Source: Chionis minor
Lineage: Eukaryota; Chordata; Aves; Charadriiformes; Chionididae
Direction of reading: 5' to 3'
NCBI GenBank assembly: GCA_013398295.1
Contig: VZSF01005585.1
Location: forward strand, 372,001-436,000
DNA: 64,000 nt
In this document: positions 1-12,791 of the stretch, piece after piece
Numbering within the stretch: the first letter of the stretch is position 1
Layout of the letters: the number at the start of each line of letters is the position of its first letter
The notes under the pieces: generated by a model
Database searches by the model: none
What the model was told of the DNA's origin: nothing
What the model saw: only the letters and a program-made list of their open reading frames with translations
Program-made: the position numbers and the translations under genes

Positions 1-743
1 CCAGCCACAGCCTGGGAGCAGGGAAAGCCAAAGCCAGTTGCGTTGCACATGGGAAGAAAACGCTGAGCCAGGGCCGCAACGATGCAGCTTCACAGCCTGA
101 GGTCTTTCATATATTAAACAACAACCAGGTTGTTTGACCGGCTCAGCTTGGTGAGGAAACCTTCCGAGCATAGTTTTTGACCTGCCAAAACTGCTGTGGT
201 ACGAGAGGAAATTTGGGGACAGGCACAGTGAGCTTTTAAACTGGAGAGAGTGCCTGGCTCTAACCAATGGACTGTATTTTCCACCATCATTCAGATGAAT
301 TAAAAAGAAGACAGCAGGGGAGGAAGCATCCATCTGGCCATCAATTATTAATGAGAGGATCAAATCTAAAACTCTTTCTGACACCGATACAGAAACCCTT
401 TAGTATGATCAAATTATTCTCTTTAGTCCTCACCCTCTTTTCACACAAACTGTCTCCAGCGGCCAGCCTCTTCTCCAAGTCCAGGTCAGGTAGGACAATG
501 GAAAAGCTTTGCAATTTCTAAGTGACTTTTAAAATCTTTCCAATATTCTTTTATGCGGAATGTACTTTGAGTATTGAAGAAAGATAGGCTTGCCTTTTTG
601 CATTCATTTAAACCAGAATCAAGTGACTTATTTCAAAGACAAAACTTAAAATCAGCTAATTCTCACATGACCTAATGTCCCAGACTATATCAAAGCACAC
701 ATCTATAGCTGTCAGATAGTTAAAAATACCAATCTACCTATGA

Positions 744-1049
744 GCCCTTAAAGACACTCAATTTTGTAGCAGAACAGAAAAAGCTTGCTTAAGGAAACAA
801 GTTATTGCAAGCTTGTTGAATGATGGAAGAGCTATATTTAAAGAGTTTCTTGACGAATGGCACCCGTACAATTCTGGAATTGTCCAGCATCCTCTGTATG
901 CCAATATGCCGAATCATCCTTTTGGATCTCTTCCACTTGCTGAACAGCTCAGAGCTAGTGCTAGGAACCACCACTGTGAATTTTCAGAGTATTCGGAATT
1001 AATTTCTGACATCACTTACAGAAGCAAAAACCTGGAGGAACATAATTAA
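744..1049 (+). other. Possible coding-exon remnant (open frame, no known product)
   Basis: The frame is open for 101 codons from just after a TGA at 741-743 to a TAA at 1047-1049. It has no convincing ATG start and is bounded by weak, unremarkable sequence. The deduced peptide is charged and mixed in composition (for example GRAIFKEFLDEWHPYNSG near the middle and SEYSELISDITYRSKNLEEH at the end), which looks more protein-like than most frames here. I recognise no domain. An opposite-strand frame of 61 codons overlaps it at 789-974, so chance openness is possible. If real, it could be a 3'-terminal exon or a decayed retrocopy. Confidence 0.15.
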
Positions 1050-1162
1050 AGTCAGTGATGCTTTTCTGGATTTACTTTACAGTTGTGTAACCACAGCGGA
1101 AATATAATTTTAAGTATGCAGATTCCTAGAAGCACTGCCTTACCAAGTTTTAAAATAGCACA

Positions 1163-1187
1163 TCTCTCTCTCTCACACACACACACA
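1163..1187. repeat. (CT)n(CA)n compound microsatellite
   Basis: A run of CT dinucleotides passes directly into CA dinucleotides, with no interruption until the CATAC at its end. It is a simple sequence repeat, likely length-polymorphic. Confidence 0.9.
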
Positions 1188-4100
1188 TACAAAGAACTAG
1201 TCAAAACTACAGATATATAAGTAACAGAGTTAAACTTCAGGTTTGCATTTAGGCACCCAAATAAATGACCCAGTCTTCAAAAGCCCTCACTAACATCACC
1301 TACTCCTGTGGCCTTGAAATAAGCACTCACCTACCTGCACCTCGATAGTCACAACCCCAAATTTCTCAGTTGCAAGGTTTGTGAAGAAAAGGACTGGGCT
1401 TCCATGTAACATTTTGAACAACCCTGTAGGAATTTACTGTACACTCCAGTTCTTTCTGAAAACTACACTTACAAAAAATAACAGACAAAAAAGGCTTTGT
1501 AGATCTGTAATCATTTTTAAATGCTTCCACTCTTCTCAAGACCTTCCTGTGGGAAAGACCTCTGCAATAACTATTCATAAAACAAGAAAATGCAAATAAC
1601 ATGTTAAGTTTGGACCACATTGTCTGCAGGAGTCATGAATCCAGAATTACAAACAAACCACAAATACCTTATGTTCTAATGCTGTGACTCTATATTTAAA
1701 AAACAAATGTGCCTAACAAATTGTTTGAATTTAATTTTAATAAGCACCAAGAAAACATACAGCTTAAAACCCTACAAACTGAATACTGTTGGAAGATAGA
1801 CTGACGTGATTATACTGTGTTACTGAAAAGTGCACCATTTAAAAAAAAAAAAAAAGAAAAAAGCTGTTTTCTATTATCTCTTAACTCTGAATTAAGACCA
1901 GCACAATTATTATTATTACCAGATTTAACAAGGCGTATTTCCATAACGCTATTCCCCAAATCCATTAATTAACACTAATCTGACCTGAGCATTAGAAATA
2001 ATTATCAGCCTACTTTACAGTGAGTGCTCCCAAGCAACTGTGCCAAGTAGAGCTTAACAAGGGACTTTCGGAGAAGATCCTTCCTATCTCGGCTTTGCCA
2101 GATCTTGTAACACTGCTCACTTACTTATCACTGCCAGTGGGCTCTTTCACTTCCCAGTAAACTGTGTCTCCTTTAGACCTAAGGAAGTTCAGAGGACAGT
2201 TTACACCTCCATCACCAATATCTACCTGGAGGCATTTGCCTTCAACACCACATAGTCACACTTCGCTCATTCTCCATGAAGGGTCAATTTAGCTTCATGA
2301 AGAGCTTCCAACACCTTGGCAGGGCTCAGCTTTCCTCCACACAGCCCCAACAGGCAAACAAGAGCCCACGTGAAGCCAGCTACCCATCGCTGTCTCAGGG
2401 AGAGCATCTCTGAAAGCAGGACACGGCTCTGACCGCAGCCAGCAGCACGGTGCACCTGCCATGCAGGATTTCCACAGCTGGACGGTCAGTCTCTGCACTC
2501 TGCAGTTTTCGTTTAGTGCCTATGCCTGCTCTCAAGTCAACGCAGAGGGGTTTTGTGGCAACAAGGGGTCATCTGTGATCCCTGAAGGACACAAGCCACT
2601 GAACCATAACCCTGCCATTCCTGCCTCTGTCCTCTTAACCTCCAGCTGAACTACAGCAGCCTCACAAAGCATGCACGCCAGACTGCATTTTCCTTTCCCA
2701 AATTGAAGGTTAACCCCACTGGTAGAAACTCGCTGGAAGCAACGAGCTGCCACCCCTCAGAGACAAGATGATGCTGACGCTGGTGCTGACCGCAGCATCC
2801 ATTTCCTTCTGCGGCCAGACCTCTTGGAGCAGGGATTTGGGAGCCTCAGACCACCACACACACGGTCATCAGGAGTGAGCACGCTGCGTTCAGCTGCCTT
2901 ATCAAAACCAAGGACATCAGTAGTGCTCACCAAGAAAACCCATGTGACCCCAGCCCAAGCCTTCTCTGACCTTCCTTGGGCAATGGGTGATCATGCTTTC
3001 GGAGGTGGCCAAATTTTATGGCTACTTCTGAGGTTTCATATAATCAAGCCCAAGATGGTCCTCCCGTTCCAGCAATAGCTGGACAAAATAAAACACTGCA
3101 GCCTTTGGTACAGTTGCTCTCAAACAGTTTTTTTGGCTGATTGAAAATTATCTATCAAGAAAAAAGGAGGGGAGAGTGCAGGCAATAGAGAGAGAGCAAG
3201 TTCAGCTTGTTGGGATGTATTTTTTTCCATGCTTTTGGCAACTATTAAGTATTTTCTGACAGGACTGTAGGATGTACACCCAATCAGTAGAGCCTGTGCT
3301 CTGATAACTTCAAGAGAAACTTGCCTCCTGGAAGGTACCGTACAAGCTTCAGCAGAGTCCAGATGCCAGAATCCAAATACATACTGTGCAGGCAGCCTCT
3401 TCAGGGACCCCTGTTACCACCACATTTTGGTTAGGAGACTCATGTTTTACCCATTCACACTACATACAATCTCACTAAACCTTCACTCAGTCTGGGGCAA
3501 AGATTTCAAGCACAGAAGTTGCTGTCATGGTAGTTCTCATGTATTCCTTTGGTGCTTCAAAATGCTCCAGTGCTCAATTGAGCCCAGATTAAAAATACAT
3601 AAATAAATGTTATGTTCTATAAATAATGACTCAATGCTTTACCTAATCACGTGGTTTTATGCAGTCATTGTCTCTGCAAAGACAAGGAGTAAAGCCTGGA
3701 AAGCAAAGTCTTGCCTTCGGGCATTTTAAATATGCAAGTTTCTGAGCCAATGTTCTTATTGGGCTGAAAGAACAAAAGAGCAAGTTGGAGCAAACACACA
3801 TAATAATCTTTACCATGCCATACGCTATTGGTATATTAACCATACACTGGACTTAACGGAACATCATATGCATTTTCATGTATCGTGATGTTTAGATGTG
3901 TGCAACAGCAGACCTAAAGATTTAAAAGAAGCCAAGCAAGCTTTCTGAGATATGTCAAAGATTTAAGAACGTGCAACAAGCCAACTCCCCCACGTGAGCC
4001 ATCATCATAATTGTTCTTTGTAACCTGATATAACCACTGACAGGAAAAGACACAAAACAGAAACACCACACACCCCTGTTTTGCCCCCAAATTTTCTGCC

Positions 4101-5073
4101 ATTAAGCTTGAGCTTCAAAGTCAGCCATTATCCACTGAGGCCTCATATAAACCGAACAGACTTTTTAAAACTAAAAAAAGGGCTACTGCAATGTTGGACT
4201 CAAATATTATAAATTAAATACACATTTTTGGTTTTTTAAGAAAAAAGCAAGAGCAGCATAGGCAAAAATCCAGACACTGAAAACTAAAACACTAATCCTT
4301 CAAACACTTGAGCAGCTATGTAGTATTGCTCAGATCAACAGACTTACAGTGCATCTGTCTGATCACGTGCTTAGAAATAGGCTTGGATCAGGAGTATGTA
4401 TAGTACTAAAGTATGTATATGTTGTCACCAGAATATTCCCAAACACTGTATGATATATATTCAATATTCAACTTGTATTCCACTACAAGAAAATCCAACC
4501 TACCTCTTCATATTTGAAAATACTTTTCTTCAGCACCTTCAGGTTCAAAGTCCTCAAAGCATCCCAAGCAAGACATTAAGATCCTGCCAAGGAGAGGGAT
4601 TTGAAGCCACATCACTACACTATGTATCTAAGCACACAAAAAAATCCGGTTTACGGCTGTGATGACTAAATTGTCATTATGAGCAGACCTCAGCCAGGGA
4701 AGACTCAGCACCAAAAAGAAAAGCAACAGAGAGAAGGGAACACTCTAAAAGTACAGAAAGAAATGCACTTCCCACTCAGGAAAGCTCCTGAGGAGTTGAA
4801 AGCAAGCACTGACAACCCGGCAGCCAGGAGAGCCAGCACATGATGAAGTTGTTCTTTTCCCCCAAGCACTGGACAGAACGGGTGCACCCTTCCCTGCTTT
4901 GGAAGCCCCACGTTCTCCTGTTCTGGCAACAGGCAAGTGTGGACCTCATTAAATAGAGGCTCTTTTCAAATAGTTGCTAGTGTAGTCCAGTTTGGGAAGG
5001 ATGGGTAAGGAAAGCAGGAGCCGGGTGTCATACACAACTTTAAAAAGACCGCATAAAGCCTAAGCAACCCCCT

Positions 5074-5075
<2 letters not shown>

Positions 5076-5118
<43 letters not shown>

Positions 5119-5130
5119 AAAAAAAAAAAA
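5076..5130. repeat. Long poly-A tract (A41-CC-A12)
   Basis: There are 41 consecutive A residues at 5076-5116, then CC, then 12 more A. A-rich, CC-interrupted sequence continues to about 5155. No CR1-type tail and no obvious target-site duplication flanks it, so it is called a simple repeat and not the tail of a retrocopy. CR1 elements do not end in poly-A, so this tract is not explained by the LINEs seen elsewhere in the window. Confidence 0.85.
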
Positions 5131-7008
5131 CCACCCCAAAACCACAAATCCCAAAACAATACAGGCAAAAAACTCAGAAGTAATCCGCACATTGATGGCA
5201 GTGGGTGGCAGAAGAGGATTTGCTCCACTGAGCCTGATCTTGGAGGTGTGGATGAACGATCACCGTCTTGGAGGCACAGGAACCTCTGTCCCTCACTGGA
5301 TTATCTGGTCACCTTCAACGATCTTCCTGAACTGGCTCAATACCCAGTGGAAATCCTGACGCGTGGACAGATTTGCCCAAGGAGAAGAGGGAAGAGCAGT
5401 AAGGAGACCCTCCACCGTCCCTGCTCTCCCAGGCGCCCCAAGCAACTCCGCAGCTGCCAGAGATCAGTCTGTCTCTGAGGTCCACCCAGGTGCTAAAGCA
5501 GGGCTGGAACACCTCAAAGTCAAACTAATGGCATGGTGGCACCCAGAAACCATGTGGCAACAGCAGCTTTATCAGCAGCCTCAAAATGAGCTGGGCTGAC
5601 CACTCCAACGCCAACACCAGGAAGGCAAGGCCCTCTTCTGTCTGTCTTCACCTACTTTTCTTCCATTAAGTCTACTAAAATATGCAAGACTCCCTTCAGA
5701 TTACTGCATTACTTCATATTTTGGCTGACAACTTGAGATGATACCCAGGGCAGGAGGCATCCTGCAGCTGTGCTGCATGGAGAGGGGCAGCGACACACCA
5801 CAAACAAAACCTCTCCCATGAAGTGATTTCTTAGGAAAACGTGCTGAATGTGATCACAAACGACAAATTAGAAATTACAAGTTACTGTGTTCTTATTACC
5901 TGGAAAAGGGAATTCTCCTTTAATTCACTTTTTTAAAAATTATTTTTACCAGAGTCAGAAGAGCTCTTGTATGAACCTCAGTTGCTGCAAAGCACAGAAA
6001 CTCATTCAATTGTCTTCATACCATCTGGAAAACAGAGTACGAGTCTTGTAACTCTGGGCTTTATCAGGTGAACCAATTCAGTATCATAGCATCTATTTCA
6101 CATATTATAGCACAATAGTTTGTAACTTCCATTTCACTTTCTTTGTTCTGTCCCATGATAAAACACTGGGCAGGTATGTGTATGTCAGCATGGCACTTTG
6201 TTTCTAAAAGCTAATTAAATATACATTCTTTAAAAAGGAAGTATATGGAAGTGACTTTGGAGGCCTAGATTTTAAGCTGCTTTCATTTTTTTGACATCTG
6301 TTTGCTGAGCGCATATAATTTCTCCCTTCAATTATTTAAATATCCCAGTGCTTTTCTCAGAAAAGGAAAACTGAAGACAGATGCCCAGCCCCAAGATGGA
6401 AAACCCTAAAAATAAAATCAAGCAGAGTTACTCAAAAACTGGAATTTTCATCCAGTGGGAAAACACAGTATTTTAAAGAACGATATTAACTGGAAAATCA
6501 GATTAAAACACCCATACAGCTCTGAGGGTTGCAGAGAACTACACTAAGAAATTTCAAAATATTTGATTTTCTTTCCCTGCCTTCAGCCTTAAAAAGCTGA
6601 AGAGTTTGGGTGTCCAATACCGTTCTTGCAGACAAGGCTGATGATTAGACAACCTCATCCTGCCAGTCCTCGCTCCAAAGGAAAAAGCCCACTGTGCATC
6701 GCAGGAAACAAGACGGAACAGGAGGTGTTGCCTATTGTGAGGAACAACACCCCACACGAATTGCCACTGCCAGCTTTCCCACGAAGAATAACTATTTTAC
6801 GGACTCTCTGTTGTCCACCGACAAAACACACTGATCGAAAATTTCTCACCTCTACTACAAAAAGCTTGGAAGTGCAAACCATAACAGGAGTCCAATAAGG
6901 AAAGAAGCAGAATTAAAATTCTTATAACCACACTCTGCTGACAGATATTTTGTATTACTTTTATTTGAATAGGCTTGATACATGAGGTAACAGGTTTTTG
7001 GGTTTCTC

Positions 7009-7029
7009 TTTTTTTTTTTTTTTTTTTTT
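7009..7029. repeat. Poly-T tract (21 T)
   Basis: A homopolymer of 21 T follows a TTTCTC pyrimidine lead-in. It is a simple repeat. No adjoining element was recognised on the A-rich strand. Confidence 0.85.
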
Positions 7030-10000
7030 AACCCTCATTTAACCCATCAGAACCACTCATCCTTGTGGTTTCCAACCTTGCCGGCCTGCCAAGTCCTCTT
7101 TGCAGACAGGCAGCTTGCTCATGACTTCTCCTGCATTACATTTGCATCTTAAAGCTGCTCATCTTTCATTAAAAATTAATTTTATTTCACACACCCCCCA
7201 AACAAAAAAGAGGATGCGAGCAAGCTTTCTGTACTGTCATATGAGAGGGATAAAAATAAAGCAGACCAGCTTCCAAAGCAGAAGTACAACACTTGTAGGG
7301 GAAGGAAGGGAAAAAAGTACTGAAAATAAGGTTGCCCAGATATATTGTGCTGGAGTTTGTAATTATAAGATGGAAGAAGATGTGCAAGGTTTAGTTTTAG
7401 CCTTGTTATCCACATGGCCGCAGCCCACTCAGACCTCACCCTGCTCCATGCGCCCTGGCCAGTCCCTTGCGGGGGCGGGTTGCCACACAGCAGTCTCCTT
7501 CCCCAAACATGCCGACCACCCTCAGCCCTCAACTCGGCGACTCAGGACCCCAAACGAGTGACACCAGCTTGGTCGCAGCTACAGTGCGTTCAGGCAAAAT
7601 CATTGCAATGCACCTTTTAATGAAAATCAGGCGAGCGGGCACCGGTCTGCTGCTGCTTCAGACACCTTGGGAGTGTGAGCTGCAATGCTAATCTTTACAT
7701 TTAACGCAGTAAAGGCTTGGGAGAGCACAGATTTGTTTGAGAGAGCAGACAGAAAGCCAGCCAGGCTGCCCTTTTCAACCATCACGCAGGGAATCTCTAA
7801 GAGCAGGACTGCGCCCGCAGGGAAGGGTTTTTGCTGTCTTCCTCCGGCAAACAAGTCCCGGTCTCCCCCCACAGCACACACCAGGCACTCCCTTCCTGGC
7901 CATCTCCACAGTCCCTTTCCTTTTCCACCCTCTCTCCCTACTGTCATTACTTTGAGGTGTTGTGATCAAAACCCACCCTGCTCCAAAGGCTCTCCATGCC
8001 TGAAAAGCCCTACCAGCCTGAACCACAGCAGTGGTTTAGCAGGCTGAGGGCTGGATTTTCAACACCCTCAACAGGACATTCAGACCCCCAGTCTCCTCAC
8101 TGTAAAAGCAATGGTTTCTAAAAACCACAGGGAGCCTCAGCAAACTTCAGGTGTATTTTGCAAGTCACTAGAATAGAAGCAAACCTCATCTGCCACTGGG
8201 AAGCAAATTTAGTGGTTTGTTGTTTTTTTTTTTTTCTCTTGGAAGCTACACAAAGCACTTACTGTCATGAGGGTAGTGAGAAAGTAGAAATTCAAAATCT
8301 GAGAACCTAGCTACAAAAGAAGTCCAGAGCCCAACCTGGTCATCGTGGCTGAGCAACCTCTTTGCTGTAGCTTTGGGGATGCAGGATGTCCTCACCTACT
8401 CTCTCATCCCAAGGATGCAGAGAATGGCTGTGATGAGGCTGGTCCCCTCCCACTGCGCCGGGGGAAGGAGGGCTGGTGAAACTCTTCACCCGGCCACACA
8501 ACCATCAGCGCTTGCGAAAGGGAAGGCGCAGGACCACGCACCAGCAGTAAGCACGACAGGAACACTCCGAGAGAGTGGTTTTGACCTTCCTTGGGTCGTC
8601 AGAGGCAGTCACTGAGCCCCAGTTATCACAGCTCAGCTCACCTGCATGAATTGGTGTCCGACACAAACTCCGCGGTGTGCCGGAGCCTGAATTCCCCCTC
8701 CGAATGTATTATAACGGCTTGCTCTTGAGTCACCTCAAGTTTTTAGTGCCTGCTGCAAACCAGGCTTCTTGCAGTGCTGTGAACTGTCTGTTGGGGATAT
8801 CAGGTTTTAAAGGTCTCATTAATCAGCTTTCCATTGAATAATCAGTGGAAATCACCTTCCTTAGTTTTACTTACATATATACCACTCCTTGAACATGACT
8901 GACTGAACTGCACAAGGAAATCTCTCACGATTCTGGGCAAATATACATGACCAGGTGCTGAAGAGTATGGTACCTCAAAAATCATCCCTATTTTGGAGAT
9001 GACACTAACAAAACCTTCCTAAAGCACAAAATATGAAACTTTTGTTGTTCTCTAGGGAACTATTAAGTCTTACAAAGCTAAAGAATAAATGCTATTTTAA
9101 CATCACAGAAAACAGCAATTTTTTGAAACTTACAACCTATTTAGGGTCAGGGCATTTCAGTGGAGCTGTATATGTGTTATCGTGATTACTACATGTCTTC
9201 CAAGCAATTTTCCTGGAATTACGTTCAGCAAGAAAATACAAAATTAATCTCAAGACCTGCCAGATTCAGACTTCCCATTCTCTGAAAAGCCCTTAGGCAG
9301 GGAACTTGCTGTTAAGAAACCCAAAGGTCTGGAAAAAAATCAAAGCGACTTCTTGCAGCCACGGGGATGCGGGCCTTATTCTGCTCTGGCTGTACATAAT
9401 TTTTTAATGTCAAATATTCTTTGCATTAACATGCTTTTCTGTCTTGAGCAAGGACAAAGGGAAGTAAGACTTCTGCTTTCTTGATTTTAACCTAGTACAA
9501 CCATCATCAAAGGCTGACTGCCCTTTTTCTGTCAGAGAAAGAATACTAACCTAGTTTGGAAGGTACCTCAATGGGCCTCTGCTCCACCTCCCAGCTTGAA
9601 ATAGAGTTGAACAGAGCCAGCACATCCCTGCAGATTCCTCCACAACAAGTTTTTTTAAATCTTCACTGCTGTGGATTCTCCAGACTCTCTAGGTAGCTTC
9701 TCCTGGGGACTCCCACCTATACAGTCAGAATTTTCTTCTCTAACGTCTAAATTATTCCTCCTTTGCTGCAAGCCTATGTCCACCAGCCATTTTCTATGTG
9801 GTGTTAGAATAGGAGAGGGATGTGAGAGCTTGCATCTTTCTCATCTTCAAAATTCTTGGAAAATTGCAGACACAGAGCAAAGGAGAGAGAAGTCCAAAAA
9901 ATACAGACTGGGCAGAATTCCTGTGTTAGTTTTATTCTCACATTAGATAAATTTGTCATTTTTATTTTATTCTAAATGCTAATGTGTGGCAACACCAGCT

Positions 10001-12046
10001 GCCAATTTAGAGAGAGATACTTGGCATGCCAAGATTTATGTCAGTAAGATTCACATCCCTTACTTAATTCTTCTCATAGTCACCAAGCCTTCCTGAAAGA
10101 CAGATTTACTTGGCACTCTTCAAAAAAACACTTACTTGATGAACGATGCTACCTCAAATCACGAGCCTCCCAAACTCAAAGCTCTTTGTCTAATGAAAAC
10201 TATTACTGCTTTTTAATAAGTTCTTCAGCATTTAAAAATAGCACTCCTAATTTCCTGCTCCACCGAGCACCACCTTGACTTCAAGTCAAATTATTCACAA
10301 CCTCTTCTCTGCCGGCCCTGGGGGATACAAGTCTTGTATTTTGGGGCTAAGTACTTCTCTCAACAGCTGTGAGAAGCTCTCTGAAGCAGGAAAGAGCAAC
10401 ACACTCCTAACAGTATCAGACATCAAAGCTAAGCCACCCTTTTTTTCCTACTATTTTAACCCAAACGTTGTAGGGTAACGAGCAACAACACCAGCAGAAT
10501 TTCTTTGAAGCAACTTATGCTCAGATGCATTATATTGTTGGGGAGCAATAGTATTAATTCAAGAGTCCACCAAAGAGATTAACTTCACCAAGCAAGCAAG
10601 ATTTATCAGTTTTAGCTTGTTCTAGTTCTTGCCAGGCACATTTCTCCCAGGAAAACACCAGAGGCAAAATACTCACCTACAACACAAAGCCAAACAGCGT
10701 CACAAGCCTTAGCACTAATTTTTAAAGCAGCCGTTTCATCCACAAAACCAGTACATGGGTCCTGCACAGAGCCCTGCAGAGAACATCGGATCTCCTTGCA
10801 CAGGCGTCACCATAAGATCCAGGCACGCGAATGCTCCCAGAACTAGCAGAGCCTTCACATGGGTTGAAATTTCACCCTTCACCCCAGCACAAGCAGCATT
10901 AGAACCCATCACACCCGAAGGGCACAAACATCACCAAGACCAATGATGTTTATATTCTGCTGCCTTACCCTTTTTTAAAAATTGTCATTAAACACTTCTT
11001 CCACTGCTTCTTGCATTTTTTCAGACCTCCAAACCTACTAAATTTCTTTGCACATTTTTGTAAGTTACTTTTCAGGTTACCCTATTTTTTCTTGTTGACA
11101 CTTCATGCATTCAAATATTCTTACAGGTAATTGAATCTCTTAAAAGTCTGGTCCTTTCACAAGCTGCCTGGTTCCTGGAAACCTGAAATTCATCAAATGC
11201 TTTTACAAATCTCCCTGTTAATTGTTTCATTAAAACACATCCTTCTATGCTTATATTTTTGTGTAAAACTAGAAAAAATGTTTTTAACAAACATGGGAAA
11301 TAAATTCTGCACAATATCTGCCCTTTTAAGTTCAAACAGAATTTTTCAAATGACTTGAGGGAAAACAGTATTCTTCTGACAAAATGCTGTAACTGAGGGC
11401 TTGGTCAAACGGTAAAGTAAATATCGAACACCAAGAGAGCTACACAGCTTTGTCCTACTGGTCTTCATATATTGTTTGTGATTCTGCAACCTTTGCAATA
11501 GGAGAAAAAGCAATCTAGCACAAACTACCCGCATTTTGGGATTCAGTTATCCAACATCTCTGAAAAGACTTCATGCTCCGGTGCTGTGGATCTGTGAAAC
11601 AAGTACCAGCAAAGTATACTTTCTCTGCAAAGTTTTGTTTGGGCTATTGACCAGTTTAGTTGATGCAAACTGCTTTTTCCTGAGTGCACACGTTGCACAT
11701 CTCGAGGGGAAAAATTAAATCCAAACCCAACCCCTGGCTTGCCATGTGGATGAAACTCAAGCTGACTCCAAAGGCACTATTTGTAAAGGTTGTAACTGCA
11801 AAGGTCAAAACAACATCCAGAGAACATTGCAGAAAGAGGGCACATGAACACGGTGGGAACACTTGTAAAACATGAAAAGGTCCCTTTGCAGTATTTAATG
11901 CTGACCCTCAAAATACATTAAAAAGTCCATTTGAAGCTTCTATTCCAAAATAAAAAATAAAAAAAATTACTTCATCACATTAAGTAGTAGTGTTTATCCA
12001 AAGCTTCCAGCAAAGTTAATAGTAGCTTCTCCTTAGTTTTCTTTTT

Positions 12047-12051
12047 AATAT
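12047..12051. repeat. Target-site duplication AATAT, left copy
   Basis: The pentamer AATAT directly precedes the TG terminus of the LTR and is repeated at 12792-12796 directly after its CA terminus. A 5-bp duplication is what ERVL-type (class III) integrases usually leave. Confidence 0.8.
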
Positions 12052-12176
12052 TGTTGTGGTTTAGGCTGGGCTGGGTACTAAATGAACAACAGATGCTCTC
12101 TTGTAACCTCTCTCCCTCCTCAAGAGAAAGGAGAGAGAATAAGGGAGAAAGACTTCAAGTTGAAAACTAAAACTAC

Positions 12177-12182
12177 TTTAAT
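12177..12182 (-). promoter_or_regulatory. LTR poly(A) signal (ATTAAA)
   Basis: On the minus strand the hexamer ATTAAA follows TTTC and precedes a GT/T-rich stretch. It sits about 125 bp before the 3' end of the LTR, where the R/U5 boundary is expected. The same signal is kept in the second LTR at 16260-16265. Confidence 0.5.
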
Positions 12183-12445
12183 GAAATATTGATAATAAAA
12201 AGAAAATATAAGAATATGAGTAAGAAAGTAAAGAATATACACAATATACACAAGACAGTATCAAGTTCCCAGGATGACAGTCACGTCACCAACAGGCACT
12301 GGGGAAGTCCCAGACTGGACTCAGTGACAGATGGGAACTGGATTCCAGGTCTGGATTCAGGAACGCACAGATCAGGGTCAAAGGGAGACAGAGTCCTCAT
12401 TGGACACCAGCCATTGCAGAAAGAGGCTGACCCTTTGGTCACTCG

Positions 12446-12455
12446 GCTTTTACAC
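12446..12455 (-). promoter_or_regulatory. LTR TATA-like promoter element
   Basis: On the minus strand GTGTAAAAGC occupies the usual U3 promoter position, downstream of a CATCATGCTCA stretch also seen in related avian LTRs. The second LTR has the identical motif at 16506-16515. The core is TAAAAG and not a canonical TATAAA, so activity is only inferred. Confidence 0.4.
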
Positions 12456-12791
12456 TGAGCATGATGCAGATGGGATGGAATGGAATAACCTGTGGGTCAG
12501 CTTTGGGTCACCACAGGTGGGACCCCTCTACGCTTTTCCGCTTCCCACCCTCCAACAGGTAAATAACAGAGTTGGCTGCCCTTGGCTGTGACAGCAGCAA
12601 GTGTAAGCAAGAGCCTCTCTGCATCCCATGCCTTGGCATCAACTATAAACATCAGACATTAACTGCTAGAAGCAGAAACTGTCTGAAAAATACACAGTTC
12701 ATTTCAGCAAGTGCCATTAGTTAGAAGTGACTTAGCTGAAAAGTAAAATTACTGAAAAGAAAATTAGTTCTGTCTGTGTTAAACCAGGACA

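Larger units (their letters stand above)
1..12046. other. Unique non-coding sequence, 5' part of window
   Basis: No gene was recognised here. Open frames on both strands are short (mostly under 90 codons) and overlap one another, as expected by chance. Landmarks are a (CT)n(CA)n microsatellite at 1163-1187, a 41-base A tract at 5076-5116 followed by a second A run, and a 21-base T tract at 7009-7029. The stretch from about 7.4 to 8.7 kb is more GC-rich with scattered CpG. It carries overlapping frames on both strands (up to 153 codons at 7100-7561) with no recognisable domain. No CR1 or LTR homology was seen before 12052. One protein-like frame at 744-1049 is listed separately. Confidence 0.6.
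12052..12791 (-). mobile_element. Solo LTR of an avian ERVL-like endogenous retrovirus (intact, 740 bp)
   Basis: Read on the minus strand, the element begins TGTCCTGGTTTAA (plus 12779-12791) and ends CTAAACCACAACA (plus 12052-12064). These are the TG...CA termini and short inverted ends of a widespread avian LTR family. A TATA-like GTGTAAAAGC (minus strand) lies at 12446-12455, downstream of a GATGCATCATGCTCA-like stretch. An ATTAAA poly(A) signal lies at 12177-12182, so U3, R and U5 are in the expected order. Perfect AATAT direct repeats flank it (12047-12051 and 12792-12796). One LTR between one pair of duplications means a solo LTR left by LTR-LTR recombination. It contains no gene; open frames inside it are incidental. 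Family assignment to ERVL rests on the 5-bp duplication and on remembered end sequences. Confidence 0.85.

Noticed and set aside
7100..7561. 153-codon plus-strand frame
   Set aside because: An opposite-strand frame of 116 codons covers most of it. No domain or splice evidence.
12189..12591. Plus-strand frames inside LTR copy 1, similar to one at 16385-16666
   Set aside because: Their similarity comes from the shared LTR, and they run antisense to it. They are not a gene family.
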